DNA from: Falciphora oryzae
Taxonomy: Eukaryota; Ascomycota; Sordariomycetes; Magnaporthales; Magnaporthaceae
Length of the DNA: 64,000 nucleotides
Assembly (NCBI GenBank): GCA_000733355.1
Contig: JNVV01000007.1
Coordinates: forward strand, 494,624-558,623
Direction: 5' to 3'
The stretch's first letter is position 1, and the number at the start of each line of letters is the position of its first letter. Below are positions 23,746 to 34,298 of the stretch, in pieces. A program made the translations under genes and the position numbers. The notes under the pieces are model-generated. The model worked only from the letters and a program-made list of their open reading frames with translations. It was not told the origin of the DNA and made no database searches.

Positions 23746-26700
23746 TCATGCCTCACTCTCCCCTTCGCTTAGCAGCTCATCGATGAGCGACTCGTCCGCT
23801 TGTCGTTTCTGAACAATGGTCCCCTCAGTACTGCCCTCGCCTCCATCATCATCCTCCTCCTCCTCTTTGATGCCAGAGTCCATGACGACCGTCCTCTCCT
23901 CGGGCACGATGGTCCTGTCCTCGAGGCTGACAGAGGTGGCCCTGCTGACGCTCCTCCTGCCGTAGCCGTCCTGTTGCTGTTGCTGCTGCTGCTGCTGGTC
24001 CAGGTTGTTGACGATCTTGCCAAGCGACACGTGGATCTTGTACAGGGCGTTCCGCCCGGTCGTGTCCGACACAAGGTTGTTCTCGACCGCCTCGGTGACC
24101 TCTGCGTACGTCTCCCTGACCTTGTCTTCGGTCGAGGTCGGCGAGATGTAGAGTTTGCTGAGGAGGGCAGCCACCACTTTCTTTAGTTCCTCTGTGGGTG
24201 AGAAATCGATTTCGTTAGCAAACGGACTGCTCCGGTTGACGCGTGGACGGGCCATTAGACATGGGGGAGATGGGCTCTTACTCGGAATGCTGGTGTTCAG
24301 CTTGGCCAGGATGGCGTGAACAAAGTCAAGGTGAATGTCCCCATTCACATTCTTCTTCTCGGCGTCACTCGGGATGCCGGGCGAGTAGCACTTGCGGGGG
24401 TCGGTCCAGTCCACCAGGCACGCGCCAATGGTGCTCAGACTGACCATTTCGTCGTCGATATCGGCCTCGTCGTCCTCGAAGCCCTCGCGCACGTTGAAGA
24501 GATAGTGAAGAGCGTCCAAAGCGACCGACTGCATAAGGTCCTGGTTCTCGGGCCGGGAGTAGCAGAAGACGGGCAGGAAGTAGTTGAGGGCCTGCCGCAC
24601 GCTCTGGTTGCCCGAGCTGGCCGGCTCAAAGTAGGCGATGACGAGCGTCTTGAGCAGCTCCGCCGACGTGTCCGGATCCGTCACCACGCGGCCCAGCAGC
24701 AGTTTGGAGACGGCAATGGTGGCCGCGGCCTGGACCTCGTGGGACTTGTGCCTCAGTGCCTTGACGTAAACCTTCTGGAGTGGGGGCGAGGCCGAAAGGA
24801 GCTGGGCGCCGTGTACGTTGAGGATGTCGGTCAAAATGTGGAGAGCCGTTATCTGAAGCTCCGCGTGCCCCTTGTTGTAGAATGCCATGAACAATGCCAG
24901 GTTCTCCTCGGCGAGCGACCGGTCGAGGAGCGAGCACAGGCCGAGACACACCAGGCCGCGCTCCCGGACGGGGACCTCCTGACTGCGGACCGCAGGGACT
25001 ACGAGGTTGTTAAGCATCGAGACAAGGTGGTCGTTGGCCTGTAGACTCCCCGAGACGTTTGTGAGCATGCACTGCACAATGTGCAGGCACTTCATGTTGA
25101 TCAGGAGCTCCTTGACGAGTTTCTCCTGCTTCTCCTCCTCCGACAGACCGGCGTCCTTGTCCGCCTTGCCGTTCAGGGTGGGAGTGCTGGCGCGGCTGAC
25201 CTCAGACCGCGCTGAGTGGAAGCTCTCCTCGCCATCACCGCCGTCTCCGTCGGTGATGGTGTCGTGCACGTCGGCGACCGCCTCAAGGACCACGCTGCAG
25301 AACTCGCGCTCACCAGCGGCGTCCGGCGCGCAGATATCGCGCAGCACGTCAACCGTGAGCTTGGTGACCTCATCGGGCAGCTCGGGGATCGAGAGAGTCT
25401 GGCGGAGGAGGGCGAACATCTTCCTACGACCGACCTCATCCGAGTAGTCGAGGGTAAGGGCGATGTGCAGCACCTGCTCTACGATGAACTCTTGCTCGAC
25501 TGTGTCCTCCTCCTCTTCGTCCTCGTCCACCTCCTTCTCCTCGATCCGCTTGATGGCATCGATCAGCACCTTGACGTAGCGCTCGAGGTAGAAGGCGAGT
25601 TTCGTAACCTCGGGCAGCTTCTCCTCGACCAGCGACTCGTACCTGCCGTTGCCCTCTGTCCGGCAGAACTGGTTAAAACTGCGCGCCATGAAGACGGACT
25701 CGGCCGAGAGCGTCTCCCAGAAGTGGTCGTCAAAGCACACGGCCTCCCTGTAGTCGGGCCGGCCCTCCCAGAACCCGCGCATGGCCTCGAGCGCGACCCC
25801 GTTCTCGACCCCTGAGTTGACCACATCAATCCGCTCAAGAAGCTCGAGCAGCCCGTCAAAGCTGGGCGCGGCGGGTTCAGGCGGCTGGCCGTCCTCAGCC
25901 GGCTCCTGGGGGCCGACGCAGTCCTCGATCCAACGCTCTCTGAAGAGGCGGCCGGCGGCCTTGCGGACGTTCTCGTCCCTGTCGCGGAGCCCCCACCTAA
26001 GCAGCTTTTCCCTCATGGAGAGAGACAGGTGGCGGAAGTCGCCCAGCGCCGGCAGCAGCCTCGAGTAGACGGCCCGCCGGGTCAGCGCGTCCTGGTCCCT
26101 CGCCCGCTCCAGCAGGAAGGGCAGGGTGTTGGGCAGAATGGGCAGGTTGACCAGTAGCGACCGGCGCACGTCAGCGCTCGGGTCGTTCTGCAGGACCTCG
26201 AGCAGCTTGGCCAGAAGGTCTTGGCTCGAGCCGTCGTCGCTGTCGTCCGAGTTGGGCTCGGCCTCAGCCTGGTTGCCGGCAAGGCGGCCAAGGCCCAGAA
26301 CGGCCTGGGCGCGGACCATGGCCTCCTTGTCGCGGATGCGCTTGAGAAGCCCGTACCGCAGTTTCCGGAACAGGTCGTCATCGATCGCCTCGAGCGAGTT
26401 TATGATTTGGGAGATCAACTGGGTGGACCGGTAGCGCACGAACTTGTCCTTGGCCATCAGCAGCGGCAGTATCACCTCCATAAGGTGCGCCGTCAGCCTG
26501 GTGCCGGGCGTCTCGGGCATGGTGCTGGCCTCCTCGTCCACCTCTCCGAGGAGCTCATTATCCTTCTCTATCGAGTGCTGTAGGAACAGGGCGATGAACC
26601 GCACCACCTTCTCGCCCGCGCTCTCGGTCTTCTTGACCGGCATGACGCGCAGCACACATCGCGAAAACTCGGTGTTGAAGTCCTCCTCGTCGAAATCGGA

Positions 26701-26982
26701 AGCGGCCGATGACTTGGTGGCACTCGTCGGCTCGTAGCAGCACGCCTCCTGGATCTTGCGCAGCGTCACCGTCAGCTTCCGGTGGGACGCCGTCGTGCGC
26801 TGGGCCTCGCGGAACACCGAGGCGATCTGTGGCCTGAGCGCATTGTCTGGCGCCTCGTCGGGGATGTCGGCGATAGACGCGCGCGATGCGACGGATGTGC
26901 GCGGGTTCAAGGTCGCGCTCGACGATTTGTGCGAGACCGCCGCGGAGCTGGTCCGCGTCGATCTTGTAGATGCTCGTGGCAT
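23746..26982 (-). CDS. YCG1: Condensin complex subunit CAP-G (Ycg1/Cnd3)
   Basis: Minus-strand exons 24282-26982 and 23746-24191 give 1048 aa. The non-SMC HEAT-repeat subunit of condensin binds DNA and compacts mitotic chromosomes. HEAT-type helices run from FREAQRTTASHRKLTVTLRK through VRYRSTQLISQIINSLEAI and IRDKEAMVRAQAVLGLGRLAG to the Cnd3 C-terminal region. Length fits the family (human 1015 aa). An acidic tail contains a poly-Gln run and Glu/Asp clusters. The 90-nt intron (24192-24281, donor GTAAGA, branch GCTAAC, acceptor ACAG) is a multiple of three and stop-free, so it can be mistaken for coding. Splicing gives ...NTSIPKELKKVV. The gene is divergent from NOP4. Confidence 0.95.
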   Translation of the reverse strand: MPRASTRSTRTSSAAVSHKSSSATLNPRTSVASRASIADIPDEAPDNALRPQIASVFREAQRTTASHRKLTVTLRKIQEACCYEPTSATKSSAASDFDEEDFNTEFSRCVLRVMPVKKTESAGEKVVRFIALFLQHSIEKDNELLGEVDEEASTMPETPGTRLTAHLMEVILPLLMAKDKFVRYRSTQLISQIINSLEAIDDDLFRKLRYGLLKRIRDKEAMVRAQAVLGLGRLAGNQAEAEPNSDDSDDGSSQDLLAKLLEVLQNDPSADVRRSLLVNLPILPNTLPFLLERARDQDALTRRAVYSRLLPALGDFRHLSLSMREKLLRWGLRDRDENVRKAAGRLFRERWIEDCVGPQEPAEDGQPPEPAAPSFDGLLELLERIDVVNSGVENGVALEAMRGFWEGRPDYREAVCFDDHFWETLSAESVFMARSFNQFCRTEGNGRYESLVEEKLPEVTKLAFYLERYVKVLIDAIKRIEEKEVDEDEEEEDTVEQEFIVEQVLHIALTLDYSDEVGRRKMFALLRQTLSIPELPDEVTKLTVDVLRDICAPDAAGEREFCSVVLEAVADVHDTITDGDGGDGEESFHSARSEVSRASTPTLNGKADKDAGLSEEEKQEKLVKELLINMKCLHIVQCMLTNVSGSLQANDHLVSMLNNLVVPAVRSQEVPVRERGLVCLGLCSLLDRSLAEENLALFMAFYNKGHAELQITALHILTDILNVHGAQLLSASPPLQKVYVKALRHKSHEVQAAATIAVSKLLLGRVVTDPDTSAELLKTLVIAYFEPASSGNQSVRQALNYFLPVFCYSRPENQDLMQSVALDALHYLFNVREGFEDDEADIDDEMVSLSTIGACLVDWTDPRKCYSPGIPSDAEKKNVNGDIHLDFVHAILAKLNTSIPSKSPSPPCLMARPRVNRSSPFANEIDFSPTEELKKVVAALLSKLYISPTSTEDKVRETYAEVTEAVENNLVSDTTGRNALYKIHVSLGKIVNNLDQQQQQQQQQDGYGRRSVSRATSVSLEDRTIVPEERTVVMDSGIKEEEEDDDGGEGSTEGTIVQKRQADESLIDELLSEGESEA
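24192..24281 (-). other. In-frame, stop-free intron in YCG1
   Basis: 90 nt with clear donor, branch and acceptor signals. Retention would add 30 residues without a frameshift. Confidence 0.85.
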
Positions 26983-27539
26983 CCTGGGCTACCTCCCTCG
27001 CGAACGTCGATATGGGTGGTAGGCGGGGGCGGTCAAGGCCTGGCGGACAGAGCGGTCTCTGCGATGCAGGCCAGATAAAACAGTGATATTATATTTGTGT
27101 ACACAATTGTATACCCATCGTCTTGATCAGAATGCAGCAGCTACACTATTTGGGGGCTTCCATCGATATTTGGCCTACCCCTTGCCTACTGGCGCGTGGG
27201 GTGGTTTGTCCCTCCCCCTAGCGGTGCTTGTTTTGTCAACAGAGTCCCTAAACGGGCTTAGCGCCCCGCGGGCTATTTAGCCCCTCCACGCTCACTTGAA
27301 CTGCCCCCGCATTTTTTTGTTTTGTAACGCCATCACGTGGAGATAACAAAAAAGTAGCTTTATCTTTCGAGGCCAGGGATTTTTTTTTTCTGGACGAAGC
27401 GTTGGTGGAAAACGCAAGATTTGGCTACCTCGGCCTGTGTCTGCGAATTTGGGCCGCCCATCCCCCGGACTTGATCAGAAATACCGTACCTACCTAATTG
27501 GGTACCCCAAATACCTGGGGTATTTCTTTTCATTCCATC
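26983..27539. other. Divergent promoter, YCG1 / NOP4
   Basis: 557 nt. It holds TACCTACC elements near 27485-27495 and an inverted repeat at 27503-27522 just upstream of NOP4. No gene seen. Confidence 0.6.
27503..27522. promoter_or_regulatory. 7-bp inverted repeat before NOP4 start
   Basis: Arms TACCCCA and TGGGGTA with a 6-nt spacer, ending 17 nt before the ATG. It could be a protein site on DNA or a small hairpin in the 5' UTR. Function inferred only. Confidence 0.35.
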
Positions 27540-29783
27540 ATGGCCAAGTCCGGAAGCCAGAAGCGTCGCCGCGAGGCCGAAGCGGCGCAGGACCAGGCGG
27601 CGGCGGTCCCTCCCGCAGACGACTCGACCGCGGCATCCAACCCAGCTCCGCCGACCAAGAAAGCCCGGGTTGAGGAGCGCCGGTCCCTCTTCGTGCGGTC
27701 ACTGCCGGCCAGTGCCACCGGCGAGTCTCTGACCGAGTTCTTCTCTCAGCATTTCCCCGTCAAGCACGCCACCGTCGTCGTCGATCCCAAAACCAAGACC
27801 TCCAGAGGCTATGGTTTTGTCACCTTCGCCGACCCCGACGATGCCATCCAAGCCAAAGAGAAGCTCAACAACGAGCTCCTCGACGGCCGGCGCTTGAGGT
27901 TGGATATCGCGGAGCCCAGGCACCGCGCTGCCACCAAGGCCGGTGTCCCTGCCGAGGCCTCCAAGGTCGCCCAGGAGAAGCGGAAGCGCGAGGAGGAGCG
28001 GGCTGAGAGCCGCAAGGCCCCAAAGCTCATTATTCGAAATCTTCCTTGGAGCATCAAGAGCTCAGAGCAGCTGTCCGCACTGTTCCAAGGCTTCGGCAAG
28101 GTCAAATTCGCCGATCTTCCCAGCAACAAGGGCAAGCTTTCGGGCTTCGGCTTCGTCACCCTCCGCGGCCGGAAGAACGCCGAGACAGCCATTGAGAAGC
28201 TCAATGGCAAGATTGTTGACGGCAGGCCCATCGCCGTCGACTGGGCCGTTGACAAGAGCGTCTGGGAGCAACAACGGGCGCCAGAGGCCGAGACGCCCAA
28301 GAAAAAGTCGGCCACAAAGGAGGCTTCCAAGGAGAGAGAATCAGACGACGAGCCTACGCCAAAGAGCAAACCGAAGAAGGGCGCAGACGACTTCGATGAG
28401 GATGAAGACATCAGAAATTTCCTCGAAAAAAATATGGAGGCGCTTGAGAGTGAGGACGAGGATGAAGATGAGGCTAGCGACGATGAGGATTTAGAAAAGG
28501 ACGAGGAAGAGGAGGACGAAGAGGATGACGACGGGGAGGACGGGGGTGCAGAGGTCGACGACAGCAAGAAAAAGCAACCCTCATCAGACAACTCCAGCAC
28601 GCTATTCATTCGCAACGTGCCCTTCACCACCACGGACCAGCAGCTCAAAGAACACTTTGCGCAATTCGGCGCCGTCAGGTATGCGCGTGTAGTCATGGAC
28701 CACGCCACACAAAGACCAGCCGGCAAGGGTTTCGTGTGTTTCTTCAATGTGGAAGATGCCGAGTCTTGTGTTCGCAACGCGCCGCGCTACAGACCTGCCC
28801 CAACATTGACCAAGCACTCTGTCCTGCAGGACGACACGGTTGATTCCGAGGGCAAGTACACACTGGAGGGGCGGGTGCTGCAGGTCTCCAAGGCCGTGAG
28901 CAAAAACGAGGCCGAGAACTTGACCTCGGCGGCCGCCGCTGCCCGCAACACCCAGGACAAGGACAAGAGGCGGCTTTTCCTGTTGTCTGAGGGCCAGATC
29001 CCGGCGAGCTCCCCAGTCTACTCCCTACTCCCCACTTCCGAGATCCAGATGAGGGAGGCAAGCGCCAAACAGCGCAAGAAGATGATCGAGAGCAACCCGA
29101 GTCTACACCTCAGTCTTACTAGGCTAGCCATCCGCAATATCCCGCGGAACATGACAGCCAAGGACCTGAAGGCTCTGGCCCGAAAAGCCGTTGTTGGCTT
29201 CGCTAAAGACGCCAAGGAGGGCAAGCGCGCGCCGCTATCCAAGGAGGAGTCCCGGAGGGGCGGCCAGACGGATAAGGATGGAGAGCACAACAGAAAGCTG
29301 AAGAAGAAGGGTGTCGTCCTGCAAGCCAAGATCGTGTTCGAGAGCAAGGACGGTTCCAAGATCCCCGAGGCCAAGAGCGCGGACGGAGGTGCTAGGAGCC
29401 GAGGATACGGCTTCATAGAGTATTCATCCCATCGCTGGGCTCTCATGGGTGCACGCTGGCTCAATGGCCATTCGGTCAACGGCGCCACCGGCAAGAAGGC
29501 AACGAGACTAATTGTCGAGTTCGCTATCGAGAACGCCAACGTGGTGGCTCGGCGAAACGCAACTCATGAGAGGTTCAAGGGGCAGGGGCCGCCCACCCAG
29601 AACAAGCCTCGGGCAGCAACGGACAGCAAGGCGGATTCGAAGGAGGTGCAGGAGAGCCCAGAGGCTGTGGAGGGCGGCAAGGCGACGAAATCGGCCGAAA
29701 AGAAACTCGCCATGAGGCAACAGATTATTGGACGCAAGAGGATGATGCGGAAAAAGAAGGCAGTCATGCGCCGCGGCAAATGA
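27540..29783 (+). CDS. NOP4: Nucleolar ribosome-biogenesis protein Nop4 (RBM28-like)
   Basis: Single exon, 747 aa (yeast Nop4 685 aa). It has four RNA-recognition motifs: RRM1 (SLFVRSLP ... GYGFVTF, about 45-125), RRM2 (KLIIRNLPW ... GFGFVTL, about 160-235), RRM3 (TLFIRNVPF ... GKGFVCF, about 355-465) and a longer RRM4 (RLAIRNIPRNM ... GYGFIEY, about 525-660). A Glu/Asp-rich linker separates RRM2 and RRM3, and the C-terminus is strongly basic with poly-Lys/Arg. Nop4 is required for pre-rRNA processing and 60S subunit assembly in the nucleolus. The ATG at 27540 follows a short leader. An upstream in-frame non-ATG start adds nothing conserved. Confidence 0.95.
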   Translation: MAKSGSQKRRREAEAAQDQAAAVPPADDSTAASNPAPPTKKARVEERRSLFVRSLPASATGESLTEFFSQHFPVKHATVVVDPKTKTSRGYGFVTFADPDDAIQAKEKLNNELLDGRRLRLDIAEPRHRAATKAGVPAEASKVAQEKRKREEERAESRKAPKLIIRNLPWSIKSSEQLSALFQGFGKVKFADLPSNKGKLSGFGFVTLRGRKNAETAIEKLNGKIVDGRPIAVDWAVDKSVWEQQRAPEAETPKKKSATKEASKERESDDEPTPKSKPKKGADDFDEDEDIRNFLEKNMEALESEDEDEDEASDDEDLEKDEEEEDEEDDDGEDGGAEVDDSKKKQPSSDNSSTLFIRNVPFTTTDQQLKEHFAQFGAVRYARVVMDHATQRPAGKGFVCFFNVEDAESCVRNAPRYRPAPTLTKHSVLQDDTVDSEGKYTLEGRVLQVSKAVSKNEAENLTSAAAAARNTQDKDKRRLFLLSEGQIPASSPVYSLLPTSEIQMREASAKQRKKMIESNPSLHLSLTRLAIRNIPRNMTAKDLKALARKAVVGFAKDAKEGKRAPLSKEESRRGGQTDKDGEHNRKLKKKGVVLQAKIVFESKDGSKIPEAKSADGGARSRGYGFIEYSSHRWALMGARWLNGHSVNGATGKKATRLIVEFAIENANVVARRNATHERFKGQGPPTQNKPRAATDSKADSKEVQESPEAVEGGKATKSAEKKLAMRQQIIGRKRMMRKKKAVMRRGK

Positions 29784-30130
29784 GCTGTATGAAATAATGC
29801 GAGAGAATTATAGTCAGGTGTGGTACAAGGAGGCAGGCTGCAGAGCTGATACTGGGCGCGATAGGCAGCGTTTGCTGGATGTTTTGGCAGTGCTGTCGAG
29901 ACTCATGTAAATAACACCAAGTGATGCCAACTTACTACCATCTTCTTCAGGGGTTCGGCTATCTCCAATTCACCACATTGCGTGCTGTGTAGTCAAAATA
30001 GCATTAGAAGTTACAAAGAAAAGCTTGAGCGGCCACAGCCGGATCTTATCAACGAAGCATCCGCGCGTGACGTCTATCCGTCTATCTAAGCGACTACCAC
30101 CTATCTAATAACTACTACGAACAGCTCGGA
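29784..30130. other. Convergent 3' interval, NOP4 / LAS21
   Basis: 347 nt between convergent stops. Several CTATCTAA-type short repeats lie near 30076-30110. No gene. Confidence 0.5.
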
Positions 30131-33100
30131 CTAGATGGCACCAAGCCAGTACAAAACTCCACCAAGCCCGAGGTTCACAGCCAAATGCTGCCCAAAGCCC
30201 CAGGCCATGCAGTACAGGTACTTGGGCGAGAAGACGGTCCAGACGAAGAGGTGCGTCCTCAGCACGGTGCACGCGGCCATGATGAAGGCGGCGCTGGCGG
30301 CCGTGAACATGGTGAGGACGGCGGCGTGCCTGCGGAAGACGAGCGCCCCGCCCGCCCTCCTCCTGCGCAGCAGCAGCGTGTTGGCCGCAAAGGTCCAGTA
30401 CACGGCGCCGGCCCAGTTGCCCAGGAAGGTCAGGAGGCCGACGGCGGCGATGTTGAAGCCGCCGATGCCGTTGTACGCGCTCGACAGGTCGACCGACGCG
30501 ATCGAGTTGGTGCCGCCAAAGGCGAAGAAGGTCGCGAACTGCAGCAGCAGGCACGACGTGCTGAGCTCCTCGAGCGTGAGCTCCTGGGCGCCCAGGAACC
30601 TGTAGATGACGTCGAGCACGAGGAACAGCGGGATGTTGGTGGCCCGGGACTGTGTCATGGCCAGCAGGGTGTATAGACTGTGCAGAGCCTCAGGGCCTGT
30701 GGAGAGGTTAGACAGCGACTAAAAACCGCCTGGGCACGCAGTAATTCAAACTACTGCGAGTTGGACGAGAAATGAGGATGTGTACGAACCTGATGCCTTC
30801 TTTGAGCGGCCGCACTTCGACATCATAGAGAATATGATCCAAACGGTGCCTATCCCGAGACCAGCGAAAACGGCACGGGCGCGGCTCAGAAGCGACGCCC
30901 CCGCAATGAGCCCAAGAGCATGCTCGGCCAGGCCTGCAACCAGCTCAGGCGAGTCCTCGTACGTGAACGCTAGTTTGAACGTGAAGGCGACCAGTACGAG
31001 ACAGGTCGTGCCTGTTATGTTGACGAAGGCGGGGAGCCCATCGAATCCCCGGGCCAGGTCGCGGTGGATCCATATGTATGTGGCAATGACGAGCGCCCAG
31101 AGAAGCGTGGGGTTCGTGTGAAGGAAGGTCTTGACGATGTCAGGCTCCCCTGCAAACTTCTGGCCTGTTTGGTTCCAGGCGCGCAGCACTCTGAGCGCCA
31201 CGAGGCCAACGAATGTGGCCATGAAGTCGCGTGACAGAAGGCCCGAAGCGCTTCTCAGGCGTCTGATGCCAAGGAAGGCCAGCCAAGCCGTCGTGGCCCA
31301 GTACCAGAAGTGCTGCTCCTCCTCCACGAAGCTGCTGGCAAACATCATGGCACCGTAGCACACCCTCATAAGGGTCAGTGGCACGTACGAACGCTTCTCC
31401 GCGGTGGCCGGCAGCTTCGAAACCATGATGGTGACTCCTATGGCGGCGACAGCAAGGAGTTGTCCCAGGTTTATCCTCCCCATGTGGTAGTTGCTGGCCA
31501 TGCTGCTCATGAGCCCTTGCGCCTTCCGAAGCCACTGTTCACAGTGGTTAGTGGATGATGCCGTCGACGAGACCTAAAAGGGACAAGGAGTAAAAGCTCA
31601 CGTTCGTCATCCGAGGCACCCACTCGCCTTCAAAGCGACTCTCGGAGGCCCATTCGCTAGCAGATTCCGTGAGCCTTTGCCACTCGCAGGCCAGCTTGCC
31701 CACTTCAGACTTTGCCAGAGCACACGCTTCGGCCTGCAGCTGTGCATTGAAGAGGTGGTCCCCAAAGGCTGCCTGGACGATGGCCAGCACCTGACGGGCA
31801 TTGCGTAGCAGAAGCTGCGTCTTATCGTCCCCTATTTGTTGCGCATGTGCATGTCAGTATATGAATGCCCGTTGAGACTCGCTTGACTAGACCTAGGTTG
31901 GAAGAACCTACTTTCCGGCCACAAGGGGAGAAAGTTGGGGATGAAGGCGCCGAGATTGTTCTTTGGCACGGGAAATCCAAGAAGCGCAGCAAGGGTCGGG
32001 GCGAGGTCGGACTGCTCGACGACATTGTAGTACTGAAAGTCCTCCTGGTATGGAGCAGGCGCCTCGAATCCGCGACTGAGGGCTTTGAGCTTGGGGGAGA
32101 CAAACACAAGGGCGGGCGAGGTCTCTCCCGGCGAAGACGCCCCATGGTTCCCAGCATCATTCATGCCGTGGTCGCCACAGATGACCAGCAATGTGGACTG
32201 GAGATGCTCCTGAGACTCAATCGCCTCGTAGATATCCCTGACAATTCCATCCATTTCGCGTTGTTTGGGGATCATATGTTGGCTTTGTCCAGTGTCAGCT
32301 AGGCCCCCGCACCAGGCCAGGATCACCGCTTAGGGGTAGACCGTGCTTACCTCCTCGGGCCTCCTTTGTGCCCGATGTGGTCCAGGCCGAGATAATGCAT
32401 GACCATAGTGCTCCAGTCTGAGTTCGCAAGCTCTGGGTGGACGTGGCGGGTCACATTGTTGTCCACCTCGGTAAAGTCCTGGATGGGCGATCAGCAAGAG
32501 TCGTGCAAAAATGGATGCAGGAAAAAGAAGCACATACAGCCACAAAGAAGCTGGAAGTGCCGTCGGCGCGGTCAAAGGTGCCCGGGAATAGCTTCAGCCA
32601 CGTGTCGTCTCCGTACATGAGCAGCTTTCCCGAGTCCTTTGCCTTCATCTGGGCCAGCCAGGTGTCTTGCGACGCGAGGGACGAGCTCTCATCACCCTCA
32701 TCAATGTTGAGAATAACATCTAGAAACGATGGGATCGAGCCCGTCGTGATAGCCTTGATTCGAGGCATTGTCACTGTGGGCGACGTGGCATGCGCTGTGA
32801 ATGGCAGGGCGGTGCCATCGCGTATGAGCCTAGACGATGGTGAGCATGTATGGTCGAGGATATGACGGTTGTGCATGTCTGGAAAGGCGCAGCCTACTTC
32901 TGCGTATACTCGAACCCGGAGCCGGCGGTGTATACAAAGTCACTTCTAAGCGCGTCCACCACCATGAACACCAGCCGGTCAAAGGGGGCCGCGGGGGGTG
33001 GGCCCAGCTCGAGGTTGTCGTACTGGGCAAGACCAGGCAGGACGGGCTTGTATGGGAAAAAGCCCGTTGCGAAGGTCAGGATGGCTATGGGAATGAGTAT

Positions 33101-33175
33101 GTTGGCACCGACCAGCAGCACAGTGGCCAGGAATGCAGCCGCATCGCGGCTCGCCTGCAGCCTCCCCATCGACAT
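30131..33175 (-). CDS. LAS21: GPI ethanolamine phosphate transferase 2 (Las21/Gpi7)
   Basis: Seven minus-strand exons: 32898-33175, 32538-32829, 32351-32478, 31912-32282, 31602-31831, 30790-31534 and 30131-30696. They give 869 aa (yeast 830). The enzyme adds ethanolamine phosphate to the second mannose of GPI anchors in the ER membrane. After an N-terminal helix (LATVLLVGANILIPIAIL), the alkaline-phosphatase-like lumenal domain shows FMVVDALRSDF (metal-binding Asp), TMPRIKAITTGSIPSF (catalytic Thr region), YLGLDHIGHKGG and CGDHGMNDAGNHG. About ten C-terminal membrane segments follow. All six introns preserve phase. Intron 1 uses a GTAGGC donor and intron 3 ends AAAG, both slightly unusual. 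The final exon closes the last membrane helices. Confidence 0.93.
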
Positions 33176-33762
33176 CGAACCGCGACACTGAGGGTCGCGA
33201 TTCCGGCGCAAAGGAAATATTGAAGCCAAGACTGGCGCAGGGGAAAATATTTCTGCGGCAAACGAGACACGTCTCACGCCATCATTAAAAAAGAAAAAAA
33301 AAAAAAAAGAAGATACGGCAAGCGAGCGATGAATGGACAGGCCAGATGTTGTTTTGGTTTTGGTTGGCGGATGGTTGGTACTCTCTGGCTTGAAACACTG
33401 CTGAAGGCTCACGAGCCAGGCCAGCTAAACATCGCTGAAGTTAGGAGTCAAGCTGTCCACCCGCAAATGGAACATCGGGTAGCCTTGCCGTATTCGATGA
33501 ACAACTCAAACGGCCATTGGACGACGGGGTCGTTGCGCTGTGTCCCCATCAGCAAGTGGGCCCTGACCTTGAAACCCCTGCTCCCTGTGCCAAAGAGCCG
33601 TGAAGGATTCAGCCTCGAGGAAGCGAGTGAAAAAAAAAAAAAAAAATGAAAATGAGACGCAGTCAGAAAAACGCAGCCAGATACCGTGAGGTCTCCGTGA
33701 TTTTATTAAGCCGTAAGGATATCACGTTGATTGGATTATGATCATGCAGCAGAATCATTCAT
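33176..33762. other. Intergenic, LAS21 promoter
   Basis: 587 nt upstream of LAS21 and downstream of the UPF0642 gene. Poly-A tracts lie near 33286-33309 and 33631-33646. No gene seen. Confidence 0.5.
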
Positions 33763-34298
33763 TCACTTTCTCTTCTTGGAGCCGTGCCTGTCCTGGTAGG
33801 TTTTGAACACGATCGAGGACTTTGACCTCTTGGATCGCCTCTTCTCAATCTTCCCACTTTGCTTCTTGGAGGGTTGAGCACCAGAATCAACGTCCATTTC
33901 TACGGGAGTCTAATGTTAGCTGGGCACTCCTTCGCCATTTTCGGTTAGGATTTCAAGTTAAGGAAAAGAGGAAAAAAAAAAACTTACTTGCGCTCTTGGT
34001 GTCGTCATTCGCTGTCTCAATCTTGTCCATATCTTCGGTTTCTACACGTGGTTATGAGTGTGAGTGAGAAGATATTCACAGGTGAATATGGAGCTTGCGA
34101 AGACGCGTAATATATGTACTTACCAGCAGTGACTCCAGGGCTAGCATCCTCCATCTTGGATTCCTTTGGCTGCGCAGCCAATTCCATCAATTTGGCCGAA
34201 AGGCGTTCGGTCCTTGCCGCCTCGACCGGGCCAAAGACATTGCGCTTCAGCCTCTGGTTGTTGTTTTTCCGACTGCTTGCTCGCTGAGATTTCGCCAT
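33763..34298 (-). CDS. UPF0642/DUF2423 small basic nucleolar-type protein
   Basis: Minus-strand exons 34124-34298, 33988-34041 and 33763-33899 give 121 aa. The N-terminus MAKSQRASSRKNNNQRLKRN is the DUF2423 signature shared with yeast Ybl028c. The C-terminus KSSIVFKTYQDRHGSKKRK is highly basic and looks like a nucleolar localisation segment. The yeast homologue localises to the nucleolus, and a ribosome-biogenesis role is suspected but not established here. Both introns have GTAAGT donors, and the middle exon is only 54 nt. It lies divergent to the SUMO ligase gene. Confidence 0.88.
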
